Shown here: one piece after another, positions 17,213 to 25,823 of the stretch
How the letters are laid out: every line of letters begins with the position of its first letter
Position numbering within the stretch: the first letter of the stretch is position 1
Source of the DNA: Aquimarina sediminis
Lineage (GTDB): Bacteria; Bacteroidota; Bacteroidia; Flavobacteriales; Flavobacteriaceae
DNA length: 64,000 nt
Assembly (NCBI RefSeq): GCF_002895435.1
Contig: NZ_POYJ01000001.1
Location: forward strand, 1 to 64,000
Direction: 5' to 3'
The notes under the pieces: generated by a model
What the model saw: only the letters and a program-made list of their open reading frames with translations
Told to the model about the DNA's origin: nothing
Database searches by the model: none
Made by a program: the position numbers and the translations under genes

Positions 17213-18622
17213 TTATCTTTTTTCTAAAAGCACCACATTTTCCACATGATAAGTCTGTGGGAACATATCAACTGGTTGTACTTTACTTACTTTATACATT
17301 TCATCTAATAACGCTAGATCTCGAGCTTGTGTGGCACTATTACAGCTTACATACACTATTTTTTGAGGAGAAATGTTTAATAATTGACCAACAACATCTT
17401 TATGCATACCATCTCTAGGCGGGTCAGTAATCACCACTTCAGGTTGTCCATGGCGCTGGATAAAGTCCTTAGTAAATACTTTTTTCATATCACCGACATA
17501 AAACTCTACATTGTCTATATTGTTACGTCTTGCATTTTCTTTGGCATCTTCGATTGCTTCAGGCACAGCTTCTACACCAATAACCTTTTTTGCGTTTTTT
17601 GAAACAAATTGGGCTATAGTTCCTGTTCCTGTATATAGATCATATACTAACTCTTCTCCAGAAAGATTAGCAAAATCTCGTGTGACTTTATATAATTCAT
17701 ATGCTTGTTTAGAATTGGTTTGATAAAAAGATTTTGCATTGATTCTAAAACGTAAGCCTTCCATTTCTTCTTCGATATAATCTTTTCCATTATAACAAAT
17801 CACTTCTTGGTCATAAATGGTATCATTACCTTTAGAGTTGATTGTATATTGAAGTGAAGTAATTTTAGGGAATTCTGATAAGATGTAATCCAAGAGTAAG
17901 GTTCTTTTCTCTATGTCTTCATGGAAGAATTGTATTAAAACCATGATTTCTCCGGTCGATGCAATTCTAATCATCAATGTCCTTAAAAAACCATGTTGAT
18001 TTCTTGCGTTATAAAAAGAAAGACCATTTTCTGTAGCAAACAATTTTACTTTGTTTCTAATATCATTACTTGGGTCTTCTTGAAGGTGACATTTGTTAAT
18101 ATCCAAAATTTTATCCCACATACCGGGGATGTGAAACCCTAGGGCATTTCTATTTTCAATTTGAGAATCACTTTTGATCTCATCGAGAGTTAGCCATCTG
18201 CTATCACTAAATGAGAATTCCATTTTGTTTCTATAGAAAAACTGATCTTCTGATCCTAAAATAGAGTTTACTTCTGGTAGTTCAACCTTACCCAATCTGG
18301 TTAAGTTGTTTACAATTTCTTGTTGTTTATATTCAAGTTGATGATCATACGCCATAAACTGCCATTTACATCCACCACAAGTACCAAAATGTTCACAAGT
18401 AGGATCAACACGTTTACCGGATAACTTATGAAATGTTGTTGCCGAGCCCTCATAGAAAGCTTTACGTTTTTTGGTAGTTTGTATGTCTACTACATCTCCA
18501 GGAACAGCATTATTAATAAATATAACTTTTCCATCAGGGGCTTTAGCAATACTTTTTCCTTTTGCACCTGCATCAATAACTTCGATATTTTCGAAAACCT
18601 GTCTTCTTTTTTTCCTTGCCAT
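17213..18622 (-). CDS. rlmD: 23S rRNA (uracil-5-)-methyltransferase RlmD
   Basis: A 469-residue TrmA/RumA-type enzyme that makes m5U1939 in 23S rRNA using SAM. It has an N-terminal TRAM domain (about 5-65), the iron-sulfur ligands C76, C82 and C85 in CEHFGTCGGCKW with a fourth cysteine near 168 (INKCHLQ), the SAM loop DLYTGTGTIAQF, the TDPPRDGM motif and the catalytic cysteine in VYVSCNSATQARDL near 433. All key residues are present. It stands upstream of the DUF6452-DUF6048 genes on the same strand with a 338-bp gap. Confidence 0.93.
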   Translation of the reverse strand: MARKKRRQVFENIEVIDAGAKGKSIAKAPDGKVIFINNAVPGDVVDIQTTKKRKAFYEGSATTFHKLSGKRVDPTCEHFGTCGGCKWQFMAYDHQLEYKQQEIVNNLTRLGKVELPEVNSILGSEDQFFYRNKMEFSFSDSRWLTLDEIKSDSQIENRNALGFHIPGMWDKILDINKCHLQEDPSNDIRNKVKLFATENGLSFYNARNQHGFLRTLMIRIASTGEIMVLIQFFHEDIEKRTLLLDYILSEFPKITSLQYTINSKGNDTIYDQEVICYNGKDYIEEEMEGLRFRINAKSFYQTNSKQAYELYKVTRDFANLSGEELVYDLYTGTGTIAQFVSKNAKKVIGVEAVPEAIEDAKENARRNNIDNVEFYVGDMKKVFTKDFIQRHGQPEVVITDPPRDGMHKDVVGQLLNISPQKIVYVSCNSATQARDLALLDEMYKVSKVQPVDMFPQTYHVENVVLLEKR

Positions 18623-18737
18623 AGCGCAAAAATAACAATAGAAAGCATATACTTATTAAATATTCGATATATCTTATAAAAAGAATAAAAAAATGAACCT
18701 ATTTCATTTTTGTACGTCTATACTATAAAAGGATAAT

Positions 18738-19295
18738 ATGACAGACATCAACAAAACATTTGATTCTTTGTTGGTATTACAATGCCAGTCAGGCAGCAAA
18801 AAAGCAGTACCAATACTTGTTAAAAGATGGCATGCTAAATTATGTAAGCAGGCATATTGGTATACTAGAGATTTGGAGGTTTCGAAAGATATAGCGCAAG
18901 ATAGTTGGAGTACCATTTTTCTTAAAATAGGTACATTAAAAGATGCTAACTGTTTTGGTAATTGGGCATTAACTATTGTAACAAGAAATGCTATTGATTG
19001 GTTACGGAAGCATAAAAAAGAAATAGAAGGTCTGGATAGCTACAGAGAAGGTAATGCAAATGTGATAGAAGATAACGATTGCAAGTCTCAAAACGATAGT
19101 GAATTACTCAGAAGTATGATAAAAAAACTACCTAATAATCAACAATTAGTACTTAACCTTTTTTATATAGAAGAATATAGTATAAAAGAGATAAGTGATA
19201 TTATAAATGTCTCTACTGGAACGGTTAAATCACGTTTGTTTACGGCTAGAGAAAAGTTAAAGACAATTTTAAAAAATAAAAATCATGGAAAGTAA
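18738..19295 (+). CDS. ECF-type RNA polymerase sigma factor
   Basis: A 185-residue sigma-70 family protein of the ECF group. Region 2 (about 25-90) includes DLEVSKDIAQDSWSTIFLKI, and region 4 (about 125-180) has the helix-turn-helix YSIKEISDIINVSTGTVKSRL. There is no region 1 or 3. The stop overlaps the next gene by 11 bp. That gene encodes a small membrane protein and is likely the anti-sigma partner, so the pair may respond to an envelope signal. Confidence 0.9.
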   Translation: MTDINKTFDSLLVLQCQSGSKKAVPILVKRWHAKLCKQAYWYTRDLEVSKDIAQDSWSTIFLKIGTLKDANCFGNWALTIVTRNAIDWLRKHKKEIEGLDSYREGNANVIEDNDCKSQNDSELLRSMIKKLPNNQQLVLNLFYIEEYSIKEISDIINVSTGTVKSRLFTAREKLKTILKNKNHGK

Positions 19296-19668
19296 AAAGA
19301 AAGATATTGATCAATTAATTAAGGAGACATTAACCCAGGAAGAGGCAAAGTTTTATGATGAATTAGATGAACAAAATCTTATCGAAATGATAGGAGGGCT
19401 TTTTAAGACTAAGCATAGATGGATTATAATACTGATGAATATTGTAACACTTGTAGCATTTGTTTTTTTGGTGTATTGTATCGTTCAGTTTTTAGCGACT
19501 GATAATACAAATGAGCTTATCCGGTGGTTTGCAGGAGGATGTATATGCGCTATGTTTATGATAATGACCAAATTATTTGCTTGGATGCAAATGGATAAAA
19601 ACGCCTTGTTAAGAGAAATAAAAAGGTTAGAATTACAGGTGTCTTCTTTGGCTGGAAAAATATCTTAA
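19285..19668 (+). CDS. DUF6768 family membrane protein, probable anti-sigma partner
   Basis: A 127-residue protein with a charged N-terminal cytoplasmic part (1-45), two membrane helices (about 50-72 and 83-102) and a C-terminal coiled-coil stretch (KNALLREIKRLELQVSSLA). It matches the DUF6768 family that follows ECF sigma genes in flavobacteria. The 11-bp overlap with the sigma gene indicates coupled translation. A role in restraining the sigma factor at the membrane is inferred. No zinc anti-sigma HXXXCXXC motif is present. Confidence 0.7.
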   Translation: MESKKKDIDQLIKETLTQEEAKFYDELDEQNLIEMIGGLFKTKHRWIIILMNIVTLVAFVFLVYCIVQFLATDNTNELIRWFAGGCICAMFMIMTKLFAWMQMDKNALLREIKRLELQVSSLAGKIS

Positions 19669-19789
19669 CAAGAGTTTTAGAAAGAAGCTTATATTTAGTA
19701 CTTTGCAGCCAACTTCATTGGGATGATTTCTCTCCTGAATTTTAGTGTCAAAGTAGGAATTGTAAAGTTTTATTTTTAATACGTGAATA

Positions 19790-21031
19790 ATGGCAGTTTT
19801 AAACAAAAAGTCATCACAACATTCAATTGAATTAGAAGATAAGTATGGAGCCCATAATTACCACCCACTACCGGTTGTATTGAGTAGAGGAGAAGGTGTA
19901 TATGTATGGGATGTAGAAGGTAAGAAATATTATGATTTCTTAAGTGCATATTCTGCAGTAAATCAAGGGCATTGTCATCCTAAAATTGTTGGAGCAATGG
20001 TAGATCAAGCAAAAACTTTAACCCTTACCTCTCGTGCGTTTTATAATGATAAATTAGGGGAGTACGAGAAATTTGCTACAGAATATTTTGGTTTTGACAA
20101 ATTATTACCAATGAATACAGGTGCCGAGGCAGTAGAAACTGCTTTGAAACTTTGTAGAAAATGGGCTTACGAAAAGAAAGGGATACCTGAGAATGAAGCT
20201 CAGATTATTGTTTGTGAAAATAATTTTCATGGGAGAACAACAACCATTATATCATTTTCGAATGATCCTATAGCCAGAAAAAACTTTGGACCATATACAG
20301 AAGGATTTATTAAAATAGAATATGATAATTTATCTGCTCTAGAGCAAGCATTAGAAAACAATGCTAATGTTGCAGGTTTTTTGGTTGAACCAATCCAAGG
20401 TGAAGCTGGAGTATACGTTCCTTCTGAAGGTTATCTGGCTAAAGCTAAGGCTCTTTGTGAAAGGTATAACGTACTATTTCTTGCAGACGAAGTACAAACA
20501 GGAATCGCACGAACTGGACAATTGCTCGCAGTAAATTATGAGAACGTAAAACCTGATGTTTTAATTTTAGGAAAAGCCCTGAGTGGAGGAGCTTACCCCG
20601 TTTCTGCAGTACTAGCTGATGATGCGATTATGGGTGTTATAAAGCCAGGTAATCACGGAAGTACTTTTGGAGGAAATCCAGTTGCAGCTGTTGTAGCTAT
20701 TGCTGCATTAGAAGTGATAAGAGATGAAAAATTAGCAGAAAACGCCTTTGAATTAGGAGAGCTGTTTAGATCAGAATTAAACAAATATATTGAGAATTCT
20801 AAAATAGCAAGCTTAGTTAGAGGAAAAGGATTATTAAATGCAATTCTAATTAATGATTCTGAGGATAGTGAAACTGCTTGGAATATATGTGTTGCTCTTA
20901 AAGAAAACGGTCTTTTGGCCAAGCCAACACATGGGAATATTATTCGTTTTGCACCACCATTAGTAATGAATAGAGAACAACTTTTGGAATGTGTTGATAT
21001 CATCACCAAAACATTAAAAGATTTTGAATAG
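19790..21031 (+). CDS. rocD: ornithine--oxo-acid aminotransferase
   Basis: A 413-residue class III PLP-dependent aminotransferase that transfers the delta-amino group of ornithine to 2-oxoglutarate, giving glutamate semialdehyde for proline or glutamate synthesis. Visible signatures are [20 protein letters not shown], the phosphate-binding [21 protein letters not shown], the [13 protein letters not shown] aspartate and the PLP lysine in LGKALSGG. Length and motifs match RocD rather than acetylornithine aminotransferase. It is a single gene followed by a bidirectional terminator. Confidence 0.92.
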   Translation: MAVLNKKSSQHSIELEDKYGAHNYHPLPVVLSRGEGVYVWDVEGKKYYDFLSAYSAVNQGHCHPKIVGAMVDQAKTLTLTSRAFYNDKLGEYEKFATEYFGFDKLLPMNTGAEAVETALKLCRKWAYEKKGIPENEAQIIVCENNFHGRTTTIISFSNDPIARKNFGPYTEGFIKIEYDNLSALEQALENNANVAGFLVEPIQGEAGVYVPSEGYLAKAKALCERYNVLFLADEVQTGIARTGQLLAVNYENVKPDVLILGKALSGGAYPVSAVLADDAIMGVIKPGNHGSTFGGNPVAAVVAIAALEVIRDEKLAENAFELGELFRSELNKYIENSKIASLVRGKGLLNAILINDSEDSETAWNICVALKENGLLAKPTHGNIIRFAPPLVMNREQLLECVDIITKTLKDFE

Positions 21032-21060
21032 AAGACAATACTATTTAAAAAGTTAAAATA

Positions 21061-21090
21061 AAAAATGAGGCTACTAGTAGCCTCATTTTT
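21061..21090. terminator. bidirectional terminator between convergent genes
   Basis: AAAAATGAGGCTA at 21061-21073 pairs perfectly with TAGCCTCATTTTT at 21078-21090 around a CTAG loop. It serves rocD on the plus strand and the CCC-motif gene on the minus strand. Confidence 0.92.
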
Positions 21091-21107
21091 GTTTCGTATT
21101 TATTTTT

Positions 21108-21416
21108 CTATTGATTAAACACTTCTGACCAAGGTAGCATTGCTCCCATAATAAGAATGTAGATAATAAAGAAAAGAAGATATAAAGAACTCATTATTGT
21201 ACCTATTAGAGCACAGATTTTACCGGCTTTAAGATTTTCATATCCAGTATATAATTCTGGATTTTGTAGGTATAGTTCTTTGGCATTCTTAGCTAATACT
21301 AATGCAACGATACCAAATATCAACCCTAAAATGCCGTAGCAAAAGCAGGTGACAATAGATACGATACCAAATATTAATACCAACGTAGCATTTGGTAATT
21401 GTTGTTTAGTTTCCAT
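21108..21416 (-). CDS. CCC-motif family small membrane protein, second copy
   Basis: A 102-residue protein with hydrophobic segments at about 8-40 and 68-92. It closely resembles the protein at 22575: both share PNATLVLIFGI or PNSTLILVFGI, CYGILGLIFGIVALVLAK and the NPELY.GY.N.K.GKI linker. The cysteine triplet that names the family reads CFC here and CCC in the other copy. It is the last gene of the minus-strand cluster, 8 bp after a DUF2752 gene. The function of the family is unknown. Confidence 0.7.
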   Translation of the reverse strand: METKQQLPNATLVLIFGIVSIVTCFCYGILGLIFGIVALVLAKNAKELYLQNPELYTGYENLKAGKICALIGTIMSSLYLLFFIIYILIMGAMLPWSEVFNQ

Positions 21417-21424
21417 ATGATTTA

Positions 21425-21715
21425 TTAGAATTTTATAAAATAATTTGTAATGATAAGTATAATGTTTAGTATATAAAAATATTGAAGAATTTTAGCCCCA
21501 TTTTTAAATTTAAAAATTAAATGTGAAGTTAGATACCCAAGCATTATAAGCATTGGTATTAGTGCAGGATACATTAAAAATGATGCTGTAATATTACCTC
21601 TAATGAGTAGTATAAAACTTCGCTGTAGACCGCATCCCAGACAATCAATACCAATTAACCTCTTAGTGGGGCATTGAAATAAATGGGTTTCTAGGTAAGA
21701 AGCCAGTTTTTCCAT
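21425..21715 (-). CDS. DUF2752 domain-containing membrane protein
   Basis: A 96-residue protein with the DUF2752 signature DCLGCGLQRSFILLIRG (about 24-40) followed by two hydrophobic segments. It closely resembles the gene at 22909, including the CPTKRLIGIDCLGCG start. It is paired with a CCC-motif gene 8 bp downstream, as at 22909-22575. The CxxCGxQR motif could bind metal or form disulfides, but no function is established. Confidence 0.8.
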   Translation of the reverse strand: MEKLASYLETHLFQCPTKRLIGIDCLGCGLQRSFILLIRGNITASFLMYPALIPMLIMLGYLTSHLIFKFKNGAKILQYFYILNIILIITNYFIKF

Positions 21716-21777
21716 AAAAAAGCTACTTCGTATATATTGATAATGGTATCTTACTTCTTTTACACTCCTCTAATTTA

Positions 21778-22170
21778 TTAAGGAGCAAGTAAATTAAATG
21801 GGTATACATCTATATTTCTTAAAATCCAAAACAACACGATTATTACTCCGATAACGATTGGAGTTTTGGGGTGATATAATATGTTATAGTAGTCTTTGTT
21901 TCCATATTTATTAATTGCTTTTATAGATAAATTGTATACAATTGTTCCTATTCCCAGAATGTATAAGGCATTGTAATTAAGTGTTTCTATAATGTTAAAA
22001 TGCAACAATTGGTGCAATGCTCTTTGACTACCGCATCCAGGGCAATGAAACCCAGTAAGTAGGTAAAATGGACATTTAGGAAAATAACTAACTCCAGAAG
22101 GGTCGGAGAAATAATATAGGGATAGCAATACAGAAATTCCTATCCCTATTAATAAATATTTAATCTTCAT
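21778..22170 (-). CDS. DUF2752 domain-containing membrane protein
   Basis: A 130-residue protein with an N-terminal hydrophobic segment, the DUF2752 signature FHCPGCGSQRALHQLLHFN (about 43-61) and two more membrane segments. It is longer and more divergent than the two other DUF2752 genes in this cluster. Its ATG at 22170 directly abuts the stop of the CD225-like gene, so the two are probably coupled. Confidence 0.8.
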   Translation of the reverse strand: MKIKYLLIGIGISVLLSLYYFSDPSGVSYFPKCPFYLLTGFHCPGCGSQRALHQLLHFNIIETLNYNALYILGIGTIVYNLSIKAINKYGNKDYYNILYHPKTPIVIGVIIVLFWILRNIDVYPFNLLAP

Positions 22171-22449
22171 TTAGAATCCACCACCAGCAAAAGCTCCTCC
22201 AATACCAATAACTAATACTAATACTATATATAGTACAATTCCAACTACACCAGCAATAATTGCATACTTCATCCACTTTTTAGCTTCACTTGAAGCTTTT
22301 TGAGCCTCTTCAATATTTCCTGAGTCAAAAGCAGAGTTTACTTTTGAAGCATTAATAATTGCTACAATACCTAAAGGTAGACAGCAAAAAAGAGTAGCTA
22401 GTATAGATTCAACTAGGTAATTTTTCGGTCTTGCTTGATTAGTTTCCAT
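22171..22449 (-). CDS. CD225/dispanin family membrane protein
   Basis: A 92-residue protein with the dispanin pattern: a short polar N-terminus with NYLVESILATLFCCLPLG (re-entrant segment with two cysteines), a cytoplasmic loop VNSAFDSGNIEEAQKASSEAKKW, and a C-terminal membrane helix. In animals this family includes IFITM proteins; the bacterial role is unknown. It is directly joined to a DUF2752 gene downstream. Confidence 0.8.
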   Translation of the reverse strand: METNQARPKNYLVESILATLFCCLPLGIVAIINASKVNSAFDSGNIEEAQKASSEAKKWMKYAIIAGVVGIVLYIVLVLVIGIGGAFAGGGF

Positions 22450-22574
22450 AAATTTGGTTTTAATTTAAAAAGTTGTTTTTAAGTAATAGTTACCAAAAAT
22501 AGCAAAAGAATGATAAAAACAACCTGTAAAGAAGAACTTAACAAGATATTTTTTATTTTCTTAATGCAATTTCT

Positions 22575-22892
22575 TTAATACGAACCTCTAAGTTCTTCTA
22601 TCATTTCCATGTAACCATCATAACCTATTGTAGAAAATAAAACAATTACATATATCAGATAGATAATACTAAGTACTAAACCTATAATGGCAAGTATTTT
22701 TCCTGTTTTTACATTTTGATATCCTAAGTATAATTCTGGATTCTCATTATATAATGCAGTGGCTTTTTTTGCCAATACAATTGCAATGATAGCCAGAATA
22801 ATTCCGAGAATACCATAACAGCAACAACCTAATATTGATAAGATACCAAAAACCAAAATAAGTGTAGAGTTGGGTAGTGTTTGTTTTTCCAT
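22575..22892 (-). CDS. CCC-motif family small membrane protein, first copy
   Basis: A 105-residue protein with two hydrophobic regions (about 7-40 and 67-92). The triplet CCC occurs in LGCCCYGILGIILAI, which defines the family. It lies 16 bp downstream of a DUF2752 gene and is followed by a 125-bp gap before the CD225-like gene. It is a paralogue of the protein at 21108. Function unknown. Confidence 0.72.
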   Translation of the reverse strand: MEKQTLPNSTLILVFGILSILGCCCYGILGIILAIIAIVLAKKATALYNENPELYLGYQNVKTGKILAIIGLVLSIIYLIYVIVLFSTIGYDGYMEMIEELRGSY

Positions 22893-22908
22893 AATTTTAA
22901 TTGATTTG

Positions 22909-23190
22909 TTAAAAAAAGATTCTCATTTTAATGATATAACTAATGATAATAGTTAATATAGTAATACTTATAAGACTTATTTTAATAAGTCTATCATATC
23001 TGAATTTGATAAAAAAGTTAAGCCCTAAAAATATAAGTACTAATATCAGTGGATAAATTGCTGGGTACATGTAAAATGCAGCAACAAACTCTCCTTGGCA
23101 AAGAAGGGAAATAGCTCTTTGCATTCCACACCCTAAACAATCAACACCAAAAATCTTTTTGTTTAAACAAGGAAGCATGTATTTTTCCAA
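22909..23190 (-). CDS. DUF2752 domain-containing membrane protein
   Basis: A 93-residue protein with the signature DCLGCGMQRAISLLCQGEF (about 18-36) and two following hydrophobic segments. It is the first gene of the minus-strand cluster. It and the CCC-motif gene 16 bp downstream repeat the order seen at 21425-21108, which suggests duplication of a two-gene unit. Confidence 0.8.
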   Translation of the reverse strand: MEKYMLPCLNKKIFGVDCLGCGMQRAISLLCQGEFVAAFYMYPAIYPLILVLIFLGLNFFIKFRYDRLIKISLISITILTIIISYIIKMRIFF

Positions 23191-23269
23191 AGGTGATTAG
23201 TTAGTTGTTTAGTTTTGCAAGATACATAATTAAGTTCTTTTTTTTAGGAATTAAAAATCGATAATTTAA

Positions 23270-23277
23270 TACTTTTG
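23270..23277 (+). promoter_or_regulatory. -7 promoter element
   Basis: TACTTTTG matches TAnnTTTG and lies 93 bp before the small membrane protein gene at 23371. No clear -33 element is seen. Confidence 0.35.
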
Positions 23278-23370
23278 CGATAAGAATGAGATATGATATT
23301 ATCTAGGATAGTAATCAAATTATCTATGGCAATATCGTCTTGTTTATTTAAAATGATAAATTATCAATAG

Positions 23371-23583
23371 ATGAATTACAGCAAGATTAAAAAGGTGAGC
23401 AGTATCCTTTTTATAGTTTTTGGGGCAATGGCACTTATGAGCGAAATTTATGCGGTAGATAAAAACTACTATGTTCAGAGTGTGGGGTTAATCTTTTTAA
23501 TGCTTGGGGTATTTTTAATTAATACTAAAGTAACGTCAAAGGCAAGGGTTAATTCTGATCAAAATTTTGAAGAAGAAGAGTGA
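23371..23583 (+). CDS. small membrane protein of unknown function
   Basis: A 70-residue protein with two membrane helices (about 9-27 and 36-52) and a charged C-terminal tail (NSDQNFEEEE). No family was recognised. It ends where the Smr-domain gene begins, so the two are likely cotranscribed. This arrangement argues that it is a real gene. Confidence 0.6.
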   Translation: MNYSKIKKVSSILFIVFGAMALMSEIYAVDKNYYVQSVGLIFLMLGVFLINTKVTSKARVNSDQNFEEEE

Positions 23584-23585
23584 TT

Positions 23586-24134
23586 ATGATAAAAATTGGA
23601 GACACGGTTTCTGTATTAGATGAGCCCATAACTGGTAAAGTTTTGAATATTACTTCTGATGAAGTTACTATTGAGACCGAAGATGGATTTGATATGACCT
23701 TTTTTATTAGCGAGGTTGTAAAAATAGAATCAGAAGAAATGATTATTCCTTCTTATGAGGATGTGAATAAAAATTTGCAAGAGAAAGAAGTTTTTAAAAA
23801 GAAGCCTAAAAGACTTGTAACAAAGTCAAAAGAACGATATGTCCCACCGATGGAGGTAGATTTACATATTAACAAGTTGGTTAAATCGACAAAGGGAATG
23901 GCTAATCATGATATGATAACCTTGCAATTGGATACGGCAAAGAGACAATTAGACTTTGCAATTAGTAAACGTATTCCTAAAGTGGTTTTTATACATGGAG
24001 TGGGGCAGGGAGTGCTAAAAGAGGAGCTAAAGTATCTTTTTGGGAGATATGATAATGTTAAAATTTCGGACGCGGATTACAAGAAATATGGATTAGGAGC
24101 AATGGAAATATATATTATTCAAAATCCGAGATAA
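23586..24134 (+). CDS. Smr/MutS2-type domain protein
   Basis: A 182-residue protein. The N-terminal part (about 1-55) is a small beta domain (KIGDTVSVLDEPITGKVLNI). The C-terminal Smr domain (about 88-180) has MEVDLHINKL and VVFIHGVGQGVLKEELKY, the conserved DLH and HGxGxG motifs of this nuclease-like fold. Unlike MutS2, it has no ATPase part. The start is taken as ATG 23586; a GTG at 23580 overlaps the previous gene's stop. Smr proteins act on branched DNA or RNA, and the target here is unknown. Confidence 0.82.
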   Translation: MIKIGDTVSVLDEPITGKVLNITSDEVTIETEDGFDMTFFISEVVKIESEEMIIPSYEDVNKNLQEKEVFKKKPKRLVTKSKERYVPPMEVDLHINKLVKSTKGMANHDMITLQLDTAKRQLDFAISKRIPKVVFIHGVGQGVLKEELKYLFGRYDNVKISDADYKKYGLGAMEIYIIQNPR

Positions 24135-24208
24135 GATAATTTTATTATGTTTGTTATAAAACAAAATCAAGCTTTTTAAGAAAGGTTTATTTCTGTAAAA
24201 TCAGAAGA

Positions 24209-24739
24209 TTACTTTAAAACTGTGATTTCGTCTTGACCAAATTCTAATGATTCTTGACGGATGCTAATATCAGGACCTATTAGTGTAATATTGATAAGAG
24301 TAATTGTTCGGGTATAGGTAATTGAAGTAGCATCTTCATTTTTTATTACATATTTAATTTCAGCATTTCCATCAGAACTTTTCAACTCTTGAGTAACGTT
24401 AATTCCACTTGGAGGAACACTAGAACAAAAATATTCTGCTCCATTAATTTTGGATTCAAATTGTCTGTAAATCAGTGTGTTTGTGTTTTCGTTAAGAGTA
24501 ATGGTAGTAATTAAGTCTTCAGGGGCTGTATCAAGTTCAAAAGTAGTGCTAGTGAAACCTAAAGAAAGGGATTGATTTATTTGAGTATCAGTTTTAAAAA
24601 ACACAAACGTATTTTCTTCTTGGTTTGAACATTTTTCTAGCTCGGCAGTAAAATTGCTAATATCATTATCGATAATATCCCCTTCGCTACAACTACTAAT
24701 AAGAGTGATACAAATTATATAATAAAAAAGTTTATTCAT
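24209..24739 (-). CDS. lipoprotein, paralogue of the TSP3-containing lipoprotein upstream
   Basis: A 176-residue lipoprotein. The start at ATG 24739 (MNKLFYYIICITLISSC) gives a normal lipobox; an ATG at 24760 is in frame but adds an awkward basic tail. It resembles the gene at 24764: both share GDII after the lipobox, FVF[FY]K, a single [YI]R.F stretch, YFC...PPS/IPS and an AEI...  segment near the middle, then a closing beta strand pair. It lacks the aspartate-rich insert of its neighbour. Function unknown. Confidence 0.7.
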   Translation of the reverse strand: MNKLFYYIICITLISSCSEGDIIDNDISNFTAELEKCSNQEENTFVFFKTDTQINQSLSLGFTSTTFELDTAPEDLITTITLNENTNTLIYRQFESKINGAEYFCSSVPPSGINVTQELKSSDGNAEIKYVIKNEDATSITYTRTITLINITLIGPDISIRQESLEFGQDEITVLK

Positions 24740-24763
24740 GGGTAATCGTATTCTTATCATCTA

Positions 24764-25666
24764 TTACTTTTTGGTAACCTTGGAAATAGTTACATCTCTA
24801 AAACCGAATAAAAAATCGTCGTCTTCAAAATTTTCATTGTTTCCATCAAAAACAAGATCAATAATAGATACTTTAGTCCTATATGTGGTTTGGATAGAAT
24901 TATCAAGACTTGGTGCTACAGAAACGGCTATATTAGTTGATTCTGAATCCAGATAAAATAATTTTCCTGAATCAGGATCTCTATCATCTCTTGGGTTTCC
25001 ATTTTCATTGGCATCTTCATTTCTAGTTAGTATTCCATCATCATCATCATCTTCCTCTAGATAATCAGGTATTCCATCTCCATCAGTATCTCTGGGTTCA
25101 TCATTATCTGGGATATCATTTGGTATTTCAACACTGGTTAAGATATTATCATTATCATCATCCTGATCCTTATAATTAGGGATACCATCATTATCGGTAT
25201 CATCATCCTCCAGATTACCATTTTTATTAAGATCCTCATCTTCTGCATCAATCCCATCATTGTCATCTTCGGTTATAATCTCGTTTACTATTTCTGCTGT
25301 TCCGGAGATACCTACTAACTCCTCATCAATTAAGATTTCGCTAGAAGGAATATTATCACAAAAATAATCACCAGTTACTTTTACATTAAAGCTTCTGTAT
25401 ATCAAATTATTGTTAGCTTCGCTTAACTTTATAAGAATAGGTGTCGGTGTAGCTATAGTTTCAGAGTATGTTTCATCAATAAAGTTATAAGAAATAGCTT
25501 CGTTAATGGTCTCATTTATTTTGTAAAAAACAAACTCATTATCTTTTGCTCCCTTACATAGTTGTAAATCAGCATCATCAAACTCAAAGCTAGTGATTAT
25601 GATATCCCCATCATCACAAGATATAAGGATTAATAATAAAAAAAGAAATGAAAACAGCTTTTTCAT
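24764..25666 (-). CDS. lipoprotein with an aspartate-rich, thrombospondin type 3-like insert
   Basis: A 300-residue lipoprotein with lipobox LLILISCDDGD. The first part (about 20-135) and the last part (about 240-300) resemble the shorter neighbour at 24209. Between them lies about 100 residues of calcium-binding repeats of the DxDxDGIPDYxDxDDD type: DTDNDGIPNYKDQDDD, DTDGDGIPDYLEEDDDDDG and ENGNPRDDRDPDSG. These repeats usually form calcium-stabilised stalks in outer-membrane proteins. The two genes are tandem and closely spaced. Role unknown. Confidence 0.75.
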   Translation of the reverse strand: MKKLFSFLFLLLILISCDDGDIIITSFEFDDADLQLCKGAKDNEFVFYKINETINEAISYNFIDETYSETIATPTPILIKLSEANNNLIYRSFNVKVTGDYFCDNIPSSEILIDEELVGISGTAEIVNEIITEDDNDGIDAEDEDLNKNGNLEDDDTDNDGIPNYKDQDDDNDNILTSVEIPNDIPDNDEPRDTDGDGIPDYLEEDDDDDGILTRNEDANENGNPRDDRDPDSGKLFYLDSESTNIAVSVAPSLDNSIQTTYRTKVSIIDLVFDGNNENFEDDDFLFGFRDVTISKVTKK

Positions 25667-25689
25667 GTCAGAATGAGTATTTTTTTAGG

Positions 25690-25697
25690 CAAAAATA
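25690..25697 (-). promoter_or_regulatory. -7 promoter element
   Basis: On the minus strand this reads TATTTTTG, matching TAnnTTTG, 24 bp before the lipoprotein start at 25666. No clear -33 box was seen. Confidence 0.35.
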
Positions 25698-25823
25698 AAG
25701 GAATTGAAAGATTATAACGCGTCTAGTCGAAAATAATTTTATTTAAACTAGTTTTGTAGCTGTAAAAATAAAGATTCGATAAAGTCTTTACTTATCTTTT
25801 TAAACAACTAATTATCTTGTTTT

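Noticed and set aside
25030..25230. ATC/ATCATC runs as a microsatellite
   Set aside because: They encode the aspartate-rich calcium repeats of the lipoprotein on the minus strand and are explained by coding.
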